Part shown: positions 21,707-29,803 of the stretch, piece by piece | Position numbering within the stretch: the stretch's first letter is position 1 | How the letters are laid out: every line of letters begins with the position of its first letter | Source of the DNA: Micromonospora inositola | GTDB lineage: Bacteria; Actinomycetota; Actinomycetes; Mycobacteriales; Micromonosporaceae | Direction of reading: 5' to 3' | DNA length: 64,000 nt | Assembly: GCF_900090285.1 (NCBI RefSeq) | Contig: NZ_LT607754.1 | Location: forward strand, 5,482,001 to 5,546,000 | The notes under the pieces: generated by a model | The model's input: only the letters and a program-made list of their open reading frames with translations | What the model was told of the DNA's origin: nothing | Databases searched by the model: none | Translations under genes and position numbers: made by a program

Positions 21707-22171
21707 TCACCACAGCGGTGTCTCCGACTCGGCATAGGGCTGATCGATCACGTGCACCGCGGCTTCCTCGGCACTGGCACCACCGCCGTCGACACCGACG
21801 TCCCTCCCGACGGAATCCGCCTCGACATCCTCGCCGAACCCGTCGTTGGTGTCGACGAGCCGCCCCGCACGCAGGTCGCGGTCGAATCCCCGGCGGGTCA
21901 GTTCGTCCTCGTCGCCGTAGGGCGCGGGATCGTCAGCGGACGAGATGTCGGGCTCCTCCTCGGCGAGCCGCTGCGCGAGCGACTCGCCCGCGTGCTCCTC
22001 CGCGGCGGTGGTCCCGAAGCGGTTGGCGCCCGACCAGTGATCGGTCGCCACGATCCCGACGTCGAGCGGGTCCTCGACACCGTCCTCGAGGGTGTCGGAA
22101 CCGTCGAGAACGCCGTCGTCCTCGATGTCGTCGTACTGCTGCACCTCGTAGCTACCGGCATCGGTGCTCAT
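21707..22171 (-). CDS. DUF5709 family acidic protein
   Basis: 154 residues, strongly acidic, starting MSTDAGSYEVQQYDDIEDDGVLDGSDTLEDGVEDPLD, the opening typical of the small actinobacterial DUF5709 family. RLAEEEPDI and DDPAPYGDEDELTRRG follow. ATG at 22171 has AGAGG 7 nt upstream; the open frame continues to 22264 but those residues are not conserved in character. No signal peptide or membrane helix. Function unknown; probably cytosolic and largely disordered. Confidence 0.8.
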   Translation of the reverse strand: MSTDAGSYEVQQYDDIEDDGVLDGSDTLEDGVEDPLDVGIVATDHWSGANRFGTTAAEEHAGESLAQRLAEEEPDISSADDPAPYGDEDELTRRGFDRDLRAGRLVDTNDGFGEDVEADSVGRDVGVDGGGASAEEAAVHVIDQPYAESETPLW

Positions 22172-22473
22172 GGGTAACCTCTCAACGGGTGGCGCTGTTG
22201 TGGCTCGACTGCCGATGCTATGCCTCTTTTCCGCCTGGGCCACCGTAGGGCCGACCCAGGTCACGGCCCGTGCGCGAAGGGCCAGAGCCGGGACGCCCGT
22301 CGCAACCCGGTGGTGGAGTCCGCGCCGGGGATGACGGTCTTCCGCGTGCTGCTCCCCCTGGCCATCGAGCGTCCCCCGGGCACGCCGGGTGGCGGCAGCT
22401 AAGGGTCGACATTTCAGCCGGCGACGGCCCGCAGGTCCTCTTCGGATGGACCCCTGCGCCGATACCCGCGAAG

Positions 22474-22648
22474 GTCACGTACCTGGACATCGCCCACCAG
22501 GTCGAGGTCCTGGACCTGTGTGCCCGGCTCCACGAGGAGCAGGGCCGCACCCTGGTTGCGGTGCTGCACGACCTCAACCAGGCCGCCCGCTACGCAACCC
22601 ATCTGGTGGCCATGCGCGACGGCGCGGTGGTCGCCGCCGGTGAACCTT
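22474..22648 (+). pseudogene. C-terminal fragment of a siderophore/iron ABC transporter ATPase (FepC/FecE type)
   Basis: One frame reads TYLDIAHQVEVLDLCARL, then VAVLHDLNQAARYATHL and MRDGAVVAAGEP. This is the segment from the D-loop through the switch His of FepC-like ATPases; LDEPTTYLDIAHQ is the usual context. Walker A, signature and Walker B are all missing, the frame before TYLDI is unrelated, and after GEP it runs into the terminator. It is about 58 residues of a normal 260, so a deletion remnant. No permease or binding protein remains next to it. Confidence 0.75.
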
Positions 22649-22669
22649 TCAGTACGCCCATGAGCACAC

Positions 22670-22705
22670 GGAGACGGCCGCGGGATCCTTCCCGCGGCCG
22701 TCTCC
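22670..22705 (-). terminator. hairpin terminator of the NADPH-dependent FMN reductase gene
   Basis: A perfect 16-bp stem (GGAGACGGCCGCGGGA, loop TCCT) 20 bases past the reductase stop codon. No U tract. Confidence 0.8.
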
Positions 22706-22724
22706 GGACCGGTTCGGAACGTGT

Positions 22725-23285
22725 TCAGCGCTGGCGCAGCGGAGCGAGCGCGGTGCTCCAGGCCACGACCTGGTCGAGGGTGACGTTGAGCGCGTCCTGC
22801 TGGAACTGGTTCGGCTTGAAGACGCTGAAGTTCTCGAAGTCGGTGAAGAGCGACAGCGCGACCTGGGACCGGACGTCGGCCATCTGGAGCTCACCGGCGA
22901 TCAGACGCAGGTGCTCCACCGCCCGCGCGCCGCCGACCGAGCCGTAGCTGACAAAGCCGACGGCCTTGTTGTTCCACTCGGCGTAGAGGAAGTCGATGGC
23001 GTTCTTCAGGGCGCCCGAGGTGGAGTGGTTGTACTCGGGGGTGACCATCACGAACCCGTCGAACGATGCGATGGTGTTGGCCCAGCGCAGCGTGTGCGGC
23101 TGGGTGTACTGGCCCATCGACGGCGGGTACGCCTCGTCGAGGTGCGGCAGCTGGTAGTCGAGCAGGTCGATGAGCTCGAACTCCGCGTCGGAGCGCTGCT
23201 TGGCGACCTCGAGGACCCAGCGGGCGACGGCTTCTCCGTTACGCCCCGGGCGGGTGCTCCCGAGGATGATCCCGATCCTGGACAT
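22725..23285 (-). CDS. NADPH-dependent FMN reductase family protein
   Basis: 186 residues of the flavodoxin-like FMN_red family: RIGIILGSTRPGRNGEAVARW binds the FMN phosphate, and VTPEYNHSTSGALKNAIDFLYAEW is the signature for the isoalloxazine site. Cytosolic quinone or flavin reductase, exact substrate unknown. It is divergent from a MarR-family gene. The shared 138-base region holds two copies of a TTGCTTGGTCAAGCAA-type palindrome, so the pair is likely regulator and target. Confidence 0.9.
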   Translation of the reverse strand: MSRIGIILGSTRPGRNGEAVARWVLEVAKQRSDAEFELIDLLDYQLPHLDEAYPPSMGQYTQPHTLRWANTIASFDGFVMVTPEYNHSTSGALKNAIDFLYAEWNNKAVGFVSYGSVGGARAVEHLRLIAGELQMADVRSQVALSLFTDFENFSVFKPNQFQQDALNVTLDQVVAWSTALAPLRQR

Positions 23286-23337
23286 GGTTGGCGCCTTTCA
23301 GAAGTGCTTGCCTGGCGACGTGAACGCTAGCTAATGA

Positions 23338-23353
23338 TTGCTTGGTCAAGCAA
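23338..23353. promoter_or_regulatory. MarR-type operator, copy 1
   Basis: TTGCTTGGTCAAGCAA: 7-bp perfect arms around GT, in the divergent region between the FMN reductase and MarR genes. Confidence 0.65.
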
Positions 23354-23393
23354 ATGCCTGCTCTATGGTTGCCGTCACATCGGAGCCGAAGAA

Positions 23394-23409
23394 TTGCTCG
23401 GTCAAGCAA
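23394..23409. promoter_or_regulatory. MarR-type operator, copy 2
   Basis: TTGCTCGGTCAAGCAA, one mismatch from copy 1, directly upstream of the MarR start. The two centres are 56 bases apart. Confidence 0.65.
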
Positions 23410-23423
23410 CTAGGATGGATGAC

Positions 23424-23888
23424 ATGTCCGGAAACTCCGCAGCCCCCCTGCGACCCCTCAACCCCGAAGAGGAGGCGCTCGTCCGCTCCCTGGGCCGGGT
23501 GATGTATGTCCTGCCCCGGACGATCGACGCCGACATGGTCGGCGAACACCAGCTGCCCCTCACCGAGTACACCGCCCTGATGAACCTCTCCGAGGCGCCG
23601 GGCCGGCAGATGCGGATGAGCGAACTCGCCGGGGCCTGCCAACTCTCACTGAGTGGGATGACTCGTACCGTCAACCGCCTGGAGTCCCAGGGCCTGGTCG
23701 AGCGCGTCCGGAGCGAGGAGGACGCGCGCGGCTGGAACGCCGTCCTCACCGACGCCGGCTTCGCCCGCCTGGAGGAGTCCTGGCCGAGCCACCTGGCCGC
23801 CGTGCGGCGGCGGTTCCTGGACCACTTCGAGGGCCTCGATCTCGTCCAGTTGGCCCGCGCGTTTCAGCGGATCGGGACGGCCGACTGA
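23424..23888 (+). CDS. MarR family transcriptional regulator
   Basis: 154 residues with a winged helix-turn-helix: LTEYTALMNLSEAPGRQMRMSELAGACQLSLSGMTRTVNRLESQGLVERV, then the wing RSEEDARGWNAVLTDAG. ATG at 23424 has AGGA 8 nt upstream; ATG at 23415 is an alternative three codons earlier. It probably represses itself, the divergent FMN reductase and, through a third operator copy at 25680-25695, the LLM oxidoreductase operon, responding to a phenolic, quinone or oxidant signal. Confidence 0.9.
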   Translation: MSGNSAAPLRPLNPEEEALVRSLGRVMYVLPRTIDADMVGEHQLPLTEYTALMNLSEAPGRQMRMSELAGACQLSLSGMTRTVNRLESQGLVERVRSEEDARGWNAVLTDAGFARLEESWPSHLAAVRRRFLDHFEGLDLVQLARAFQRIGTAD

Positions 23889-23900
23889 GCCAGGCCGTGG

Positions 23901-24515
23901 TCACTGGCCGCCGAGCAACCGCTCGAACGGCGTCGGGTCGGCGAAGACGTCGGCGGGAGCGGGCGGATCACGCCGGTCCACCTCGCGGGCCAGCTCGCCG
24001 GCCGCCCGGTCGATCCGGTGCGCCAGCGAACCCTGGGCCGCGTCGCCGGCTCCCCAGTCCTCGGGCGCCGCGAACACCGCGGTGGGCACCACGACCGCGC
24101 GCAGGTAGGTGAAGAGCGGCCGCAGCGCGTGCTCCAGCACCAGCGAGTGCCGCCCCGTCCCTCCGGTGGCGGCGACCAGCACCGGCTTGTCGACCAGGGC
24201 GGTGTCGTCGAGGACGTCGACGAACATCTTGAAGATCCCGTTGTACGACGCGGAGAACGTCGGCGTCACCGCGACCAGCGCGTCAGCGCGCCGGACGATG
24301 TCGTGCACCCGCTCGAGCTCCTCCGACGGGTACCCGGCCAGCAGGTTGTTGACCAGGTCGTGCGCGTGGTCGCGCAGCTCGATCAGCTCGACGTCGACCT
24401 CCGCGCCGAGCCGTTCCAGCTCACGGCGGACCGCGTCGGCCAACCGGTCGGCGAGCATCCGGGTCGACGACGGCTGCCGCAGGCCGGCCGACACGACGGC
24501 GATGGTGCGCTTCAT
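23901..24515 (-). CDS. FMN reductase partner of an LLM oxidoreductase (CE1759-type)
   Basis: 204 residues, flavodoxin-like: VVSAGLRQPSSTRMLADRLADAV at the N-terminus, VAVTPTFSASYNGIFKMFVDVLD, and AATGGTGRHSLVLEHALRPLFTYLRA. These are features of the reductases always found beside a CE1758-type luciferase-like protein. It starts at an ATG overlapping the LLM stop by four bases, with GGAGG 5 nt upstream, so the two are coupled. It would supply reduced FMN to the LLM enzyme. Confidence 0.88.
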   Translation of the reverse strand: MKRTIAVVSAGLRQPSSTRMLADRLADAVRRELERLGAEVDVELIELRDHAHDLVNNLLAGYPSEELERVHDIVRRADALVAVTPTFSASYNGIFKMFVDVLDDTALVDKPVLVAATGGTGRHSLVLEHALRPLFTYLRAVVVPTAVFAAPEDWGAGDAAQGSLAHRIDRAAGELAREVDRRDPPAPADVFADPTPFERLLGGQ

Positions 24516-25609
24516 CGAACCTCCTCCACGGCACCGGCCAGCGCCGCGGCCTTCAGCGAGGCGTGGGTCGGGGCGTCCGGGACGTGGGCGGGGCGGCCCA
24601 CCGCGAACTCCTTCCGCAGTACCTGCACGACTTCGCCCAGCATCTCGATCTGTTCGAGCACGGTCTTCCGTGGGACCCCGATCCCGTCGACGTTGAAGAG
24701 CTGGCGCTGGTAGTCGCCGCCGGCGTACTCCCGGAAGGCCAGGGTCCGGTCGATCACCTCCTGCGGGCTGCCGACCAGGAGGGCCGTCTGCTTCATCGTC
24801 TCCTCCAGGGACGGCCCGTGCCCGTACGCCGCCGAGTTGTCGAAGTACGGGTGGAACTCCCGGACCGCGTCCTGCGAGTTCTTCCGCATGAACACCTGCG
24901 CGCCCAGGCCCACGATCGCCTGGTCCGCCGGGCCGTGCCCGTAGTGCTCGAACCGCCGGCGGTAGAGGCCGACCATCCGCTGGACGTGCTCCTTGGGCCA
25001 GAGGAGGTTGTTGTGCAGGAACCCGTCGCCGTAGTACGCGGCCTGTTCGGCGATCTCGGGGCTGCGGATCGAGCCGTGCCAGACGAACGGCGGCACGCCG
25101 TCGAGCGGCCGCGGCGTCGAGGTGAACGACTGCAGCGGGGTACGGAACCTGCCCTGCCAGTCGACCACGTCCTCGCGCCAGAGCCGGCGCAGCAGGTCGT
25201 AGTTCTCGACGGCGAGCGGAATGCCGTTGCGGATGTCCTGGCCGAACCACGGGTAGACCGGTCCGGTGTTGCCGCGCCCCATCATCAGGTCGACCCGGCC
25301 GTCTGCCAGGTGCTGGAGCATCGCGTAGTCCTCGGCGATCTTCACCGGGTCGTTGGTGGTGATCAGCGTGGTGGAGGTGGACAGAATGATCTTCTCCGTC
25401 CGGGCCGCGACGTGACCGAGCAGGGTGGTGGGCGAGGAGGGGAAGAACGGTGGGTTGTGGTGCTCGCCGATGGCGAAGACGTCCAGCCCGACCTCCTCGG
25501 CCAGCGTCGCGTACTCCACCACGGCCTTGATCCGCTCATGCTCCGACGGCGTCCGCCCGGTCACCGGGTCGCGCACCACGTCCCCCACGCCAAAGATTCC
25601 GAACTGCAT
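24512..25609 (-). CDS. LLM class flavin-dependent oxidoreductase (CE1758-type)
   Basis: 365 residues of the bacterial luciferase-like superfamily: MQFGIFGVGDV start, FAIGEHHNPPFFPSSP near 55-70, LVDLMMGRGNTGPVYPWFG near 120, and WHGSIRSPEIAEQAA near 200. The frame is open to 25717, but ATG at 25609, preceded by an AGGCGG box, matches the family N-terminus. First gene of a two-gene operon with its FMN reductase; together they form a two-component monooxygenase of unknown substrate. A MarR-type palindrome lies 71-86 bases upstream. Confidence 0.9.
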   Translation of the reverse strand: MQFGIFGVGDVVRDPVTGRTPSEHERIKAVVEYATLAEEVGLDVFAIGEHHNPPFFPSSPTTLLGHVAARTEKIILSTSTTLITTNDPVKIAEDYAMLQHLADGRVDLMMGRGNTGPVYPWFGQDIRNGIPLAVENYDLLRRLWREDVVDWQGRFRTPLQSFTSTPRPLDGVPPFVWHGSIRSPEIAEQAAYYGDGFLHNNLLWPKEHVQRMVGLYRRRFEHYGHGPADQAIVGLGAQVFMRKNSQDAVREFHPYFDNSAAYGHGPSLEETMKQTALLVGSPQEVIDRTLAFREYAGGDYQRQLFNVDGIGVPRKTVLEQIEMLGEVVQVLRKEFAVGRPAHVPDAPTHASLKAAALAGAVEEVR

Positions 25610-25679
25610 CTCAGCCGCCTGCCTCGCTCGTACCGGTCGTACCTGACGCTCATCAGCAACCCGGGGCACGCGGAGCAGA

Positions 25680-25695
25680 TTCCTTGACCGAGCAA
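25680..25695. promoter_or_regulatory. MarR-type operator, copy 3, upstream of the LLM operon
   Basis: On the minus strand TTGCTCGGTCAAGGAA differs from copy 2 at one position. It lies upstream of the LLM start, linking this operon to the MarR gene about 2 kb away. Confidence 0.6.
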
Positions 25696-25810
25696 GTACC
25701 TTTGTGGCGACGGTCACCGATTGCGCCCGCTAACCCGCGCCCGGGGCGCGCCGCGCATTTCGCGGCGACCCGAACCCGGCCGCACCCGGGGTCTCCCCTC
25801 GGCTGTGCGC

Positions 25811-26692
25811 TCAGGGGGTGCGCTGCCGCCCGACGAGGTCCAGCATCTCGTCGACCGAGCCGGCCGGGTCGGTGACCGGGAACTGCACCGCGCGCACCAC
25901 GGCGTCCGGGTCGAGCAGCAGAGTGAGCCGCTTGAACCGGTCGACCCCGCCGGCGCGGAACGTCGGCAGGAGCAGACCGGCGGCGAGCCGGCCGTCCTGG
26001 TCGGACAGCAGCGGGTACGGAAGCCGGGCGTGCTCCGCGAACGCGCGCAGCTGGTCGGGGCGCTGGGTGCTCACCCCGCGTACCTCGGCGCCCGTGGCGC
26101 GGAAGAGATCGTGGCGGTCGGCGTACGTGCGGGACTCGAGGGTGCAGCCGACGGCGCCGGGGATGGCCTCCCAGCCCGGTGGCAGGCCCTGGGCGCCGGG
26201 GGCGAAGGCCCCCGGGAAGAGGTAGAGCACGGTCCAACTGCCGGGCACGGCCGGGGTTTCCTCGCCACCGTCGTGTCGGGTCAGGGTCATCCCCGGCACC
26301 CGCCGGCCGATCAGATGGTGCACGCGGCGCGCCTCGGCGGAGCCGGCACCGGCGGTGGCGGTGAGATCACCGTCGCCCATGACGTGCCGGGTTCCCCAGT
26401 CCTGCAGGGCGACCAGCACCGGCAGCAGGCCCTCCCCCTTGGACGTGAGCAGGTAGTCGGAGCGCGGCGGGTGGGCGGAGTACTGCTGACGGCGTAGCAC
26501 CCCGTGCTGGACCAACGCGCCGAGGCGTTCGGTGAGGGCCCGCCGGCTGACCCCGAGTTCGCGCTGCAACGCGTCGAAGCGGGTGGTGCCGCCGGCGATG
26601 TCGCGGATGATCAGGAAGGTCCACCAGTCGCCGAGCACGCCGAGGGCCTGCGCGATGCCGCAGTCGGCGTCGCCGACGTCCGTCCGCTTCAC
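25811..26692 (-). CDS. HxlR-type regulator fused to a peroxiredoxin-like domain
   Basis: 293 residues. Residues 1-105 are an HxlR winged helix (DCGIAQALGVLGDWWTFLIIRDIAGGTTRFDALQRELGVSRRALTERL), keeping the N-terminal Cys used for redox sensing in HypR-like proteins. Residues about 125-293 are an AhpC/TSA-type redoxin: WTVLYLFPGAFAPG, then GAVGCTLESRTYADRHDLF with the likely peroxidatic Cys, VRGVSTQRPDQLRAFAEHARLPYPLLSDQDG, and a C-terminal strand. GTG at 26692 has GGAGGTGG upstream. Divergent from an MFS exporter, so probably a redox-responsive regulator of it and of itself. Confidence 0.88.
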   Translation of the reverse strand: MKRTDVGDADCGIAQALGVLGDWWTFLIIRDIAGGTTRFDALQRELGVSRRALTERLGALVQHGVLRRQQYSAHPPRSDYLLTSKGEGLLPVLVALQDWGTRHVMGDGDLTATAGAGSAEARRVHHLIGRRVPGMTLTRHDGGEETPAVPGSWTVLYLFPGAFAPGAQGLPPGWEAIPGAVGCTLESRTYADRHDLFRATGAEVRGVSTQRPDQLRAFAEHARLPYPLLSDQDGRLAAGLLLPTFRAGGVDRFKRLTLLLDPDAVVRAVQFPVTDPAGSVDEMLDLVGRQRTP

Positions 26693-26721
26693 ATCCCACC
26701 TCCCGCTCGACCGACCTCGTC

Positions 26722-26731
26722 GACTATAGTC
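26722..26731. promoter_or_regulatory. 10-bp palindrome in the HxlR/MFS divergent promoter
   Basis: GACTATAGTC, perfect. It contains CTATAG, which could also serve as a -10 element. Confidence 0.35.
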
Positions 26732-26732
26732 C

Positions 26733-26747
26733 GTTTCAAATTGGAAC
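26733..26747. promoter_or_regulatory. candidate HxlR operator
   Basis: GTTTCAAATTGGAAC, a 15-bp palindrome with one mismatched pair, 30 bases before the MFS start codon and 41 bases before the regulator start. Confidence 0.45.
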
Positions 26748-26776
26748 CCACTGGCTCGCGAACGGGGGTTGACGGC

Positions 26777-28042
26777 ATGACCGTCAGGCAGGGGGCCGGA
26801 GCGTTCTGGCGCTGGTGGACCGCCGGCACGACCAGTTCCGTCGGGTCGGCGGTCGGCGCGGTGGCGCTGCCGCTGACCGCCCTGACCGTCCTGGACGCGT
26901 CCGCGTTCGAGATGGGCCTGATCGCCGCCGCGAGCTACGTCGCCTGGCTGGTGGTCGGGCTGCCCGCCGGTGTCATCGTGCAGCGGCTGCCGCTGCGCGG
27001 CGCCCAGGTCGGTGCCGACCTGGCCCGCGCCGTGGCGGTGTCGTCCATTCCCGTCGCCTGGTGGTGGGGCTGGCTGACCGTCGCCCACCTGGTCGTCGCG
27101 GCGCTGGTCGTCAGCTTCGCCAACGTGCTCTTCGACGTCGCCAACGCCACCTTCCTGCCGGCGATCGTCGGCCGGGAGCAGTTGCACGCGCGCAACAGCC
27201 TCACCTCGGCCACGCACGCCGCCACCCAGCTCAGCGGCCCGTCCCTGGGCGGGCTCGCGGTCCAGGCGCTCGGCGCGGTGCCGACGGTGCTGGTGGACGC
27301 CGCCAGCTATCTGGTCTCGGCGGCACTGCTGCGCTCGCTACCGGCCCGGCGGGTCGACGCCCCGGACCGATGGCCCCCGGTTCGCGAGATGATCGGGGAG
27401 GGCTGGCGCTACGTCACCCGGCACCCCGTCATGGGTCCGACCATGTGGACGGCCACCGCGGTGAACTTCGTCTGCGGCGCCCAACTCGCGGTCTACCCGC
27501 TCTACCTGGTCCGGGAGCTGCACGCGCCGGCCGCCCTGGTCGGCGTGCTGCTCGCCGTGGAGGGCGTCGGGTCACTGGTGGGCGCCACGCTGACCCCGTG
27601 GATCACCGGCCGCTGGGGCACGGCCCGGTCCCTCCTGGTCGCCAGCCTGATCGCCGTCGGCGGCGCGTTCCTCGTCCCGGTAGGCGTCGGCTGGCCGGCC
27701 TACCTGGCGTTCGCGGCGGGCAACGTCGTCTTCGCCGGCGGCGTGGTGGTGCTCAGCGTGACCACCCGGACGTACCGCCAGACCGCCAGCCCGGCCGACC
27801 TGCTCTCCCGGGTGATGGCGACCGTCCGCTTCGTCTCCTGGGGCGCCATCCCGGTCGGCGGGCTGGTCGCCGGCGCCCTCGCCGAGCTGGTCGACGCCCG
27901 GGGCACCCTCTTCGCCTTCGCCGGGGCGGCCGTCCTGGCGCCGCTGGCCCTGCTCTTCTCCCCCGTCCGCCGGCTGCGCGACCTGGACGACCCGGATCTC
28001 GACGGACCGACCGCGCGGGAGTCCGTCACGGCTGCCCGCTGA
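26777..28042 (+). CDS. MFS transporter, putative drug exporter
   Basis: 421 residues, 10-12 membrane helices, MFS_3 (enterobactin exporter/macrolide efflux) type: FWRWWTAGTTSSVGSAVGAVALPL at the start and LFDVANATFLPAIVGREQLHARNSL in the characteristic loop after helix 4. ATG at 26777 is chosen; the open frame upstream overlaps the divergent regulator. Likely exports an unknown small toxic compound under the control of the redox regulator. Confidence 0.9.
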   Translation: MTVRQGAGAFWRWWTAGTTSSVGSAVGAVALPLTALTVLDASAFEMGLIAAASYVAWLVVGLPAGVIVQRLPLRGAQVGADLARAVAVSSIPVAWWWGWLTVAHLVVAALVVSFANVLFDVANATFLPAIVGREQLHARNSLTSATHAATQLSGPSLGGLAVQALGAVPTVLVDAASYLVSAALLRSLPARRVDAPDRWPPVREMIGEGWRYVTRHPVMGPTMWTATAVNFVCGAQLAVYPLYLVRELHAPAALVGVLLAVEGVGSLVGATLTPWITGRWGTARSLLVASLIAVGGAFLVPVGVGWPAYLAFAAGNVVFAGGVVVLSVTTRTYRQTASPADLLSRVMATVRFVSWGAIPVGGLVAGALAELVDARGTLFAFAGAAVLAPLALLFSPVRRLRDLDDPDLDGPTARESVTAAR

Positions 28043-28531
28043 CGCCACGGCGCCGCCCGCCCTCATCGGCCGCATCCGTGTCCGCCGCCGTAGCACCCCG
28101 CCGGCGCCGGCCACGGGGCGCCGGCGCCGGGCCAGGTAACCGGCGAGCGCCAGCAGCAGCAAGGCCTCGGCTCGAGGTACACCGGCAGGTGCCGTTCGGC
28201 CCGCGCCACGAAGAACGCCACCTCGTACGCCATGTCTCCGACCGGCGTCACCGCTGATCCAGACGGCGAGAATCACCCCGGTCCGGGTGGTGGCGACGAA
28301 CAGGAACGCCGCGACATCTGCACGATGACCTGGCGCAGCGCGCCACCGACGCACACCGGGCGGCCGTCCCTCTCAGGGCCTCCAGTGCGGCGACCATGCC
28401 GGCGAGTCCACGAGCGACGCTCACCGTCTCGGCCGACGCCCTGCACGGGCTCAATCTTCTCCTATCGCAAACATTGGGAAGTATCGATCACCGTGCGTTT
28501 CCCGGCTTGCCCCCGATCGGTTGTACCGGAT
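28043..28531. other. gene-free stretch, possible remnant of a membrane protein on the minus strand
   Basis: 489 bases with no intact gene. Minus-strand frames contain hydrophobic pieces in different registers (VAAFLFVATTRTGVILAVWI near 28265-28330, DMAYEVAFFVARAERHLPVYLE near 28170-28235, LLLLALAGYLARRRR near 28120-28165) that would join into one membrane protein if two frameshifts were undone. This is a weak reading; it could also be chance hydrophobicity. Confidence 0.3.
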
Positions 28532-29803
28532 GTGACGGCGAAATTACGCGCCATCGACACGATCTCGTCGGCGGCGCAGCCCCGATGGCGTGTCACCTGG
28601 GCGGAGCGCGAGAACGACCGGCGACGCCGCGCGCACCACACCGAGGTCGAGGCCTGGCGCCGACGCCACGACCACCTGATCCGGCTGCAGATCGAGGCCG
28701 CCGCGTTCGTCGGGTACGCGCAGCCGCGTACCGGCCTGCCGGTGGACCTCGACGACGACGAGGTCGTCTACCGGGTATTGCCGGCCGCGGAACTGGTCGA
28801 GGCCGAGGCACGGCACGTCCCCGGACTACCCACGCCGGGGCTGACCGTCGCCGCGGCCAGCGTCGACGCACCCGGCCGCACCCTGCCACGAGGGCTGCGG
28901 GTGGTCGACGCCGGCATGGCCGTCGTGACCAACCACAGGGTGGCCTTCGCTGGGCGCGACGGCCGGCGGGAGTGGACATACGCGGACATGGTGGGGCCCG
29001 CGCACCACCCCCACGTTCCACTCACCCTGCTGCACACCACCGATGGGACTCGACTCGCCGGGCTGCAGGTGCCGACCGCCGCCACCGTGAACTTCCGCTT
29101 CTACCTCACCCTCGCTTTCGCCGCCGCCACCGGGCAACGCGCCGCATTGGCCGCGCAGATCGACGCCCTGCTCGGCGCCCAGCGGGACTCCCGGCCACTG
29201 CCACCGCCGCAGGTGACGCCGGACCAGGCCCCGCCGCCCCTGCTGCCTTCGGATCGCCTGGCGGCGGCAGCCGCCGCGGTCGTCACGTTGATCTTCGCGG
29301 CGCTGCCTGCCGACACGTTCGCGGCGGAGCGCGCTGGCCTGCCGTACCGGGCGGACGCAGGCGCAGGACGCGTCGCCACCACCACCGACGCGTCGCACGC
29401 CGTCGGCGTCATCGCCCCGAGCATCCCCGCCAAGCCGGTAACGCCGGACATCGGTACGGCCACGTCGCTGACCGGCGCGTCCGCAACTCCGGCCACTGGT
29501 GGCGCGCCAGCAGCAGACAGATCGAACGTGCGCCAGCGGACGACGACGAGTCGGCCTACCCCGGCCGCATCAACGGCCGCGGCCACGGCTCCGGCTGCCC
29601 ATCCGGCCCCGACCACGGGGCTGGCCCCGACCACCGGTCCTGCGCCGACCACCGGTCCGGCCCCGACCACGACACCGCCCCCGACCGGGCCGGCTCCGAC
29701 CACCGCGCCGCCGTCGCCCGAGCCCTCATGGGTCAACGTCTGTGTGGGCCCCCGGCCGCTACCACTACCGGAGCGGCTCCGGTGTCCGCCGGCCGCTCCC
29801 TGA
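28532..29803 (+). CDS. unknown membrane-anchored protein with Pro/Thr-rich extracellular tail
   Basis: 423 residues from the GTG at 28532; the start is uncertain because the frame is open from 28232 and no ribosome binding site is clear. Residues 1-215 are soluble: a basic N-terminal helix (AERENDRRRRAHHTEVEAWRRRHDHL), then VTNHRVAFAGRDGRREWTYADMVG and ATVNFRFYLTLAFAAATGQ, which look like a PH-like (YokE/bPH-type) domain. One helix follows (LAAAAAAVVTLIFAALPADTF, about 245-265). The rest is low-complexity Ala/Pro/Thr, including repeated APTTGP units, ending with two Cys residues. Probably PH domain inside, tail outside. Function unknown; no conserved partner adjacent. Confidence 0.65.
   Translation: MTAKLRAIDTISSAAQPRWRVTWAERENDRRRRAHHTEVEAWRRRHDHLIRLQIEAAAFVGYAQPRTGLPVDLDDDEVVYRVLPAAELVEAEARHVPGLPTPGLTVAAASVDAPGRTLPRGLRVVDAGMAVVTNHRVAFAGRDGRREWTYADMVGPAHHPHVPLTLLHTTDGTRLAGLQVPTAATVNFRFYLTLAFAAATGQRAALAAQIDALLGAQRDSRPLPPPQVTPDQAPPPLLPSDRLAAAAAAVVTLIFAALPADTFAAERAGLPYRADAGAGRVATTTDASHAVGVIAPSIPAKPVTPDIGTATSLTGASATPATGGAPAADRSNVRQRTTTSRPTPAASTAAATAPAAHPAPTTGLAPTTGPAPTTGPAPTTTPPPTGPAPTTAPPSPEPSWVNVCVGPRPLPLPERLRCPPAAP
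29608..29718 (+). repeat. tandem Pro/Thr codon repeats
   Basis: Imperfect repeats of a unit encoding APTTGP within the tail of the preceding unknown protein, a typical wall-spanning or O-glycosylated linker. Confidence 0.7.

Larger units (their letters stand above)
22172..22724. other. non-coding stretch with a decayed ABC ATPase fragment and a terminator
   Basis: 553 bases. Apart from the ABC fragment (22474-22648) and the hairpin (22670-22705), no intact gene is seen. The first 300 bases carry the DUF5709 upstream region and sequence with no recognisable protein. Confidence 0.6.

Noticed and set aside
25609..25717. Longer start for the LLM oxidoreductase at 25717
   Set aside because: The family begins at MQFGIF; the extension would put the MarR operator inside the gene.
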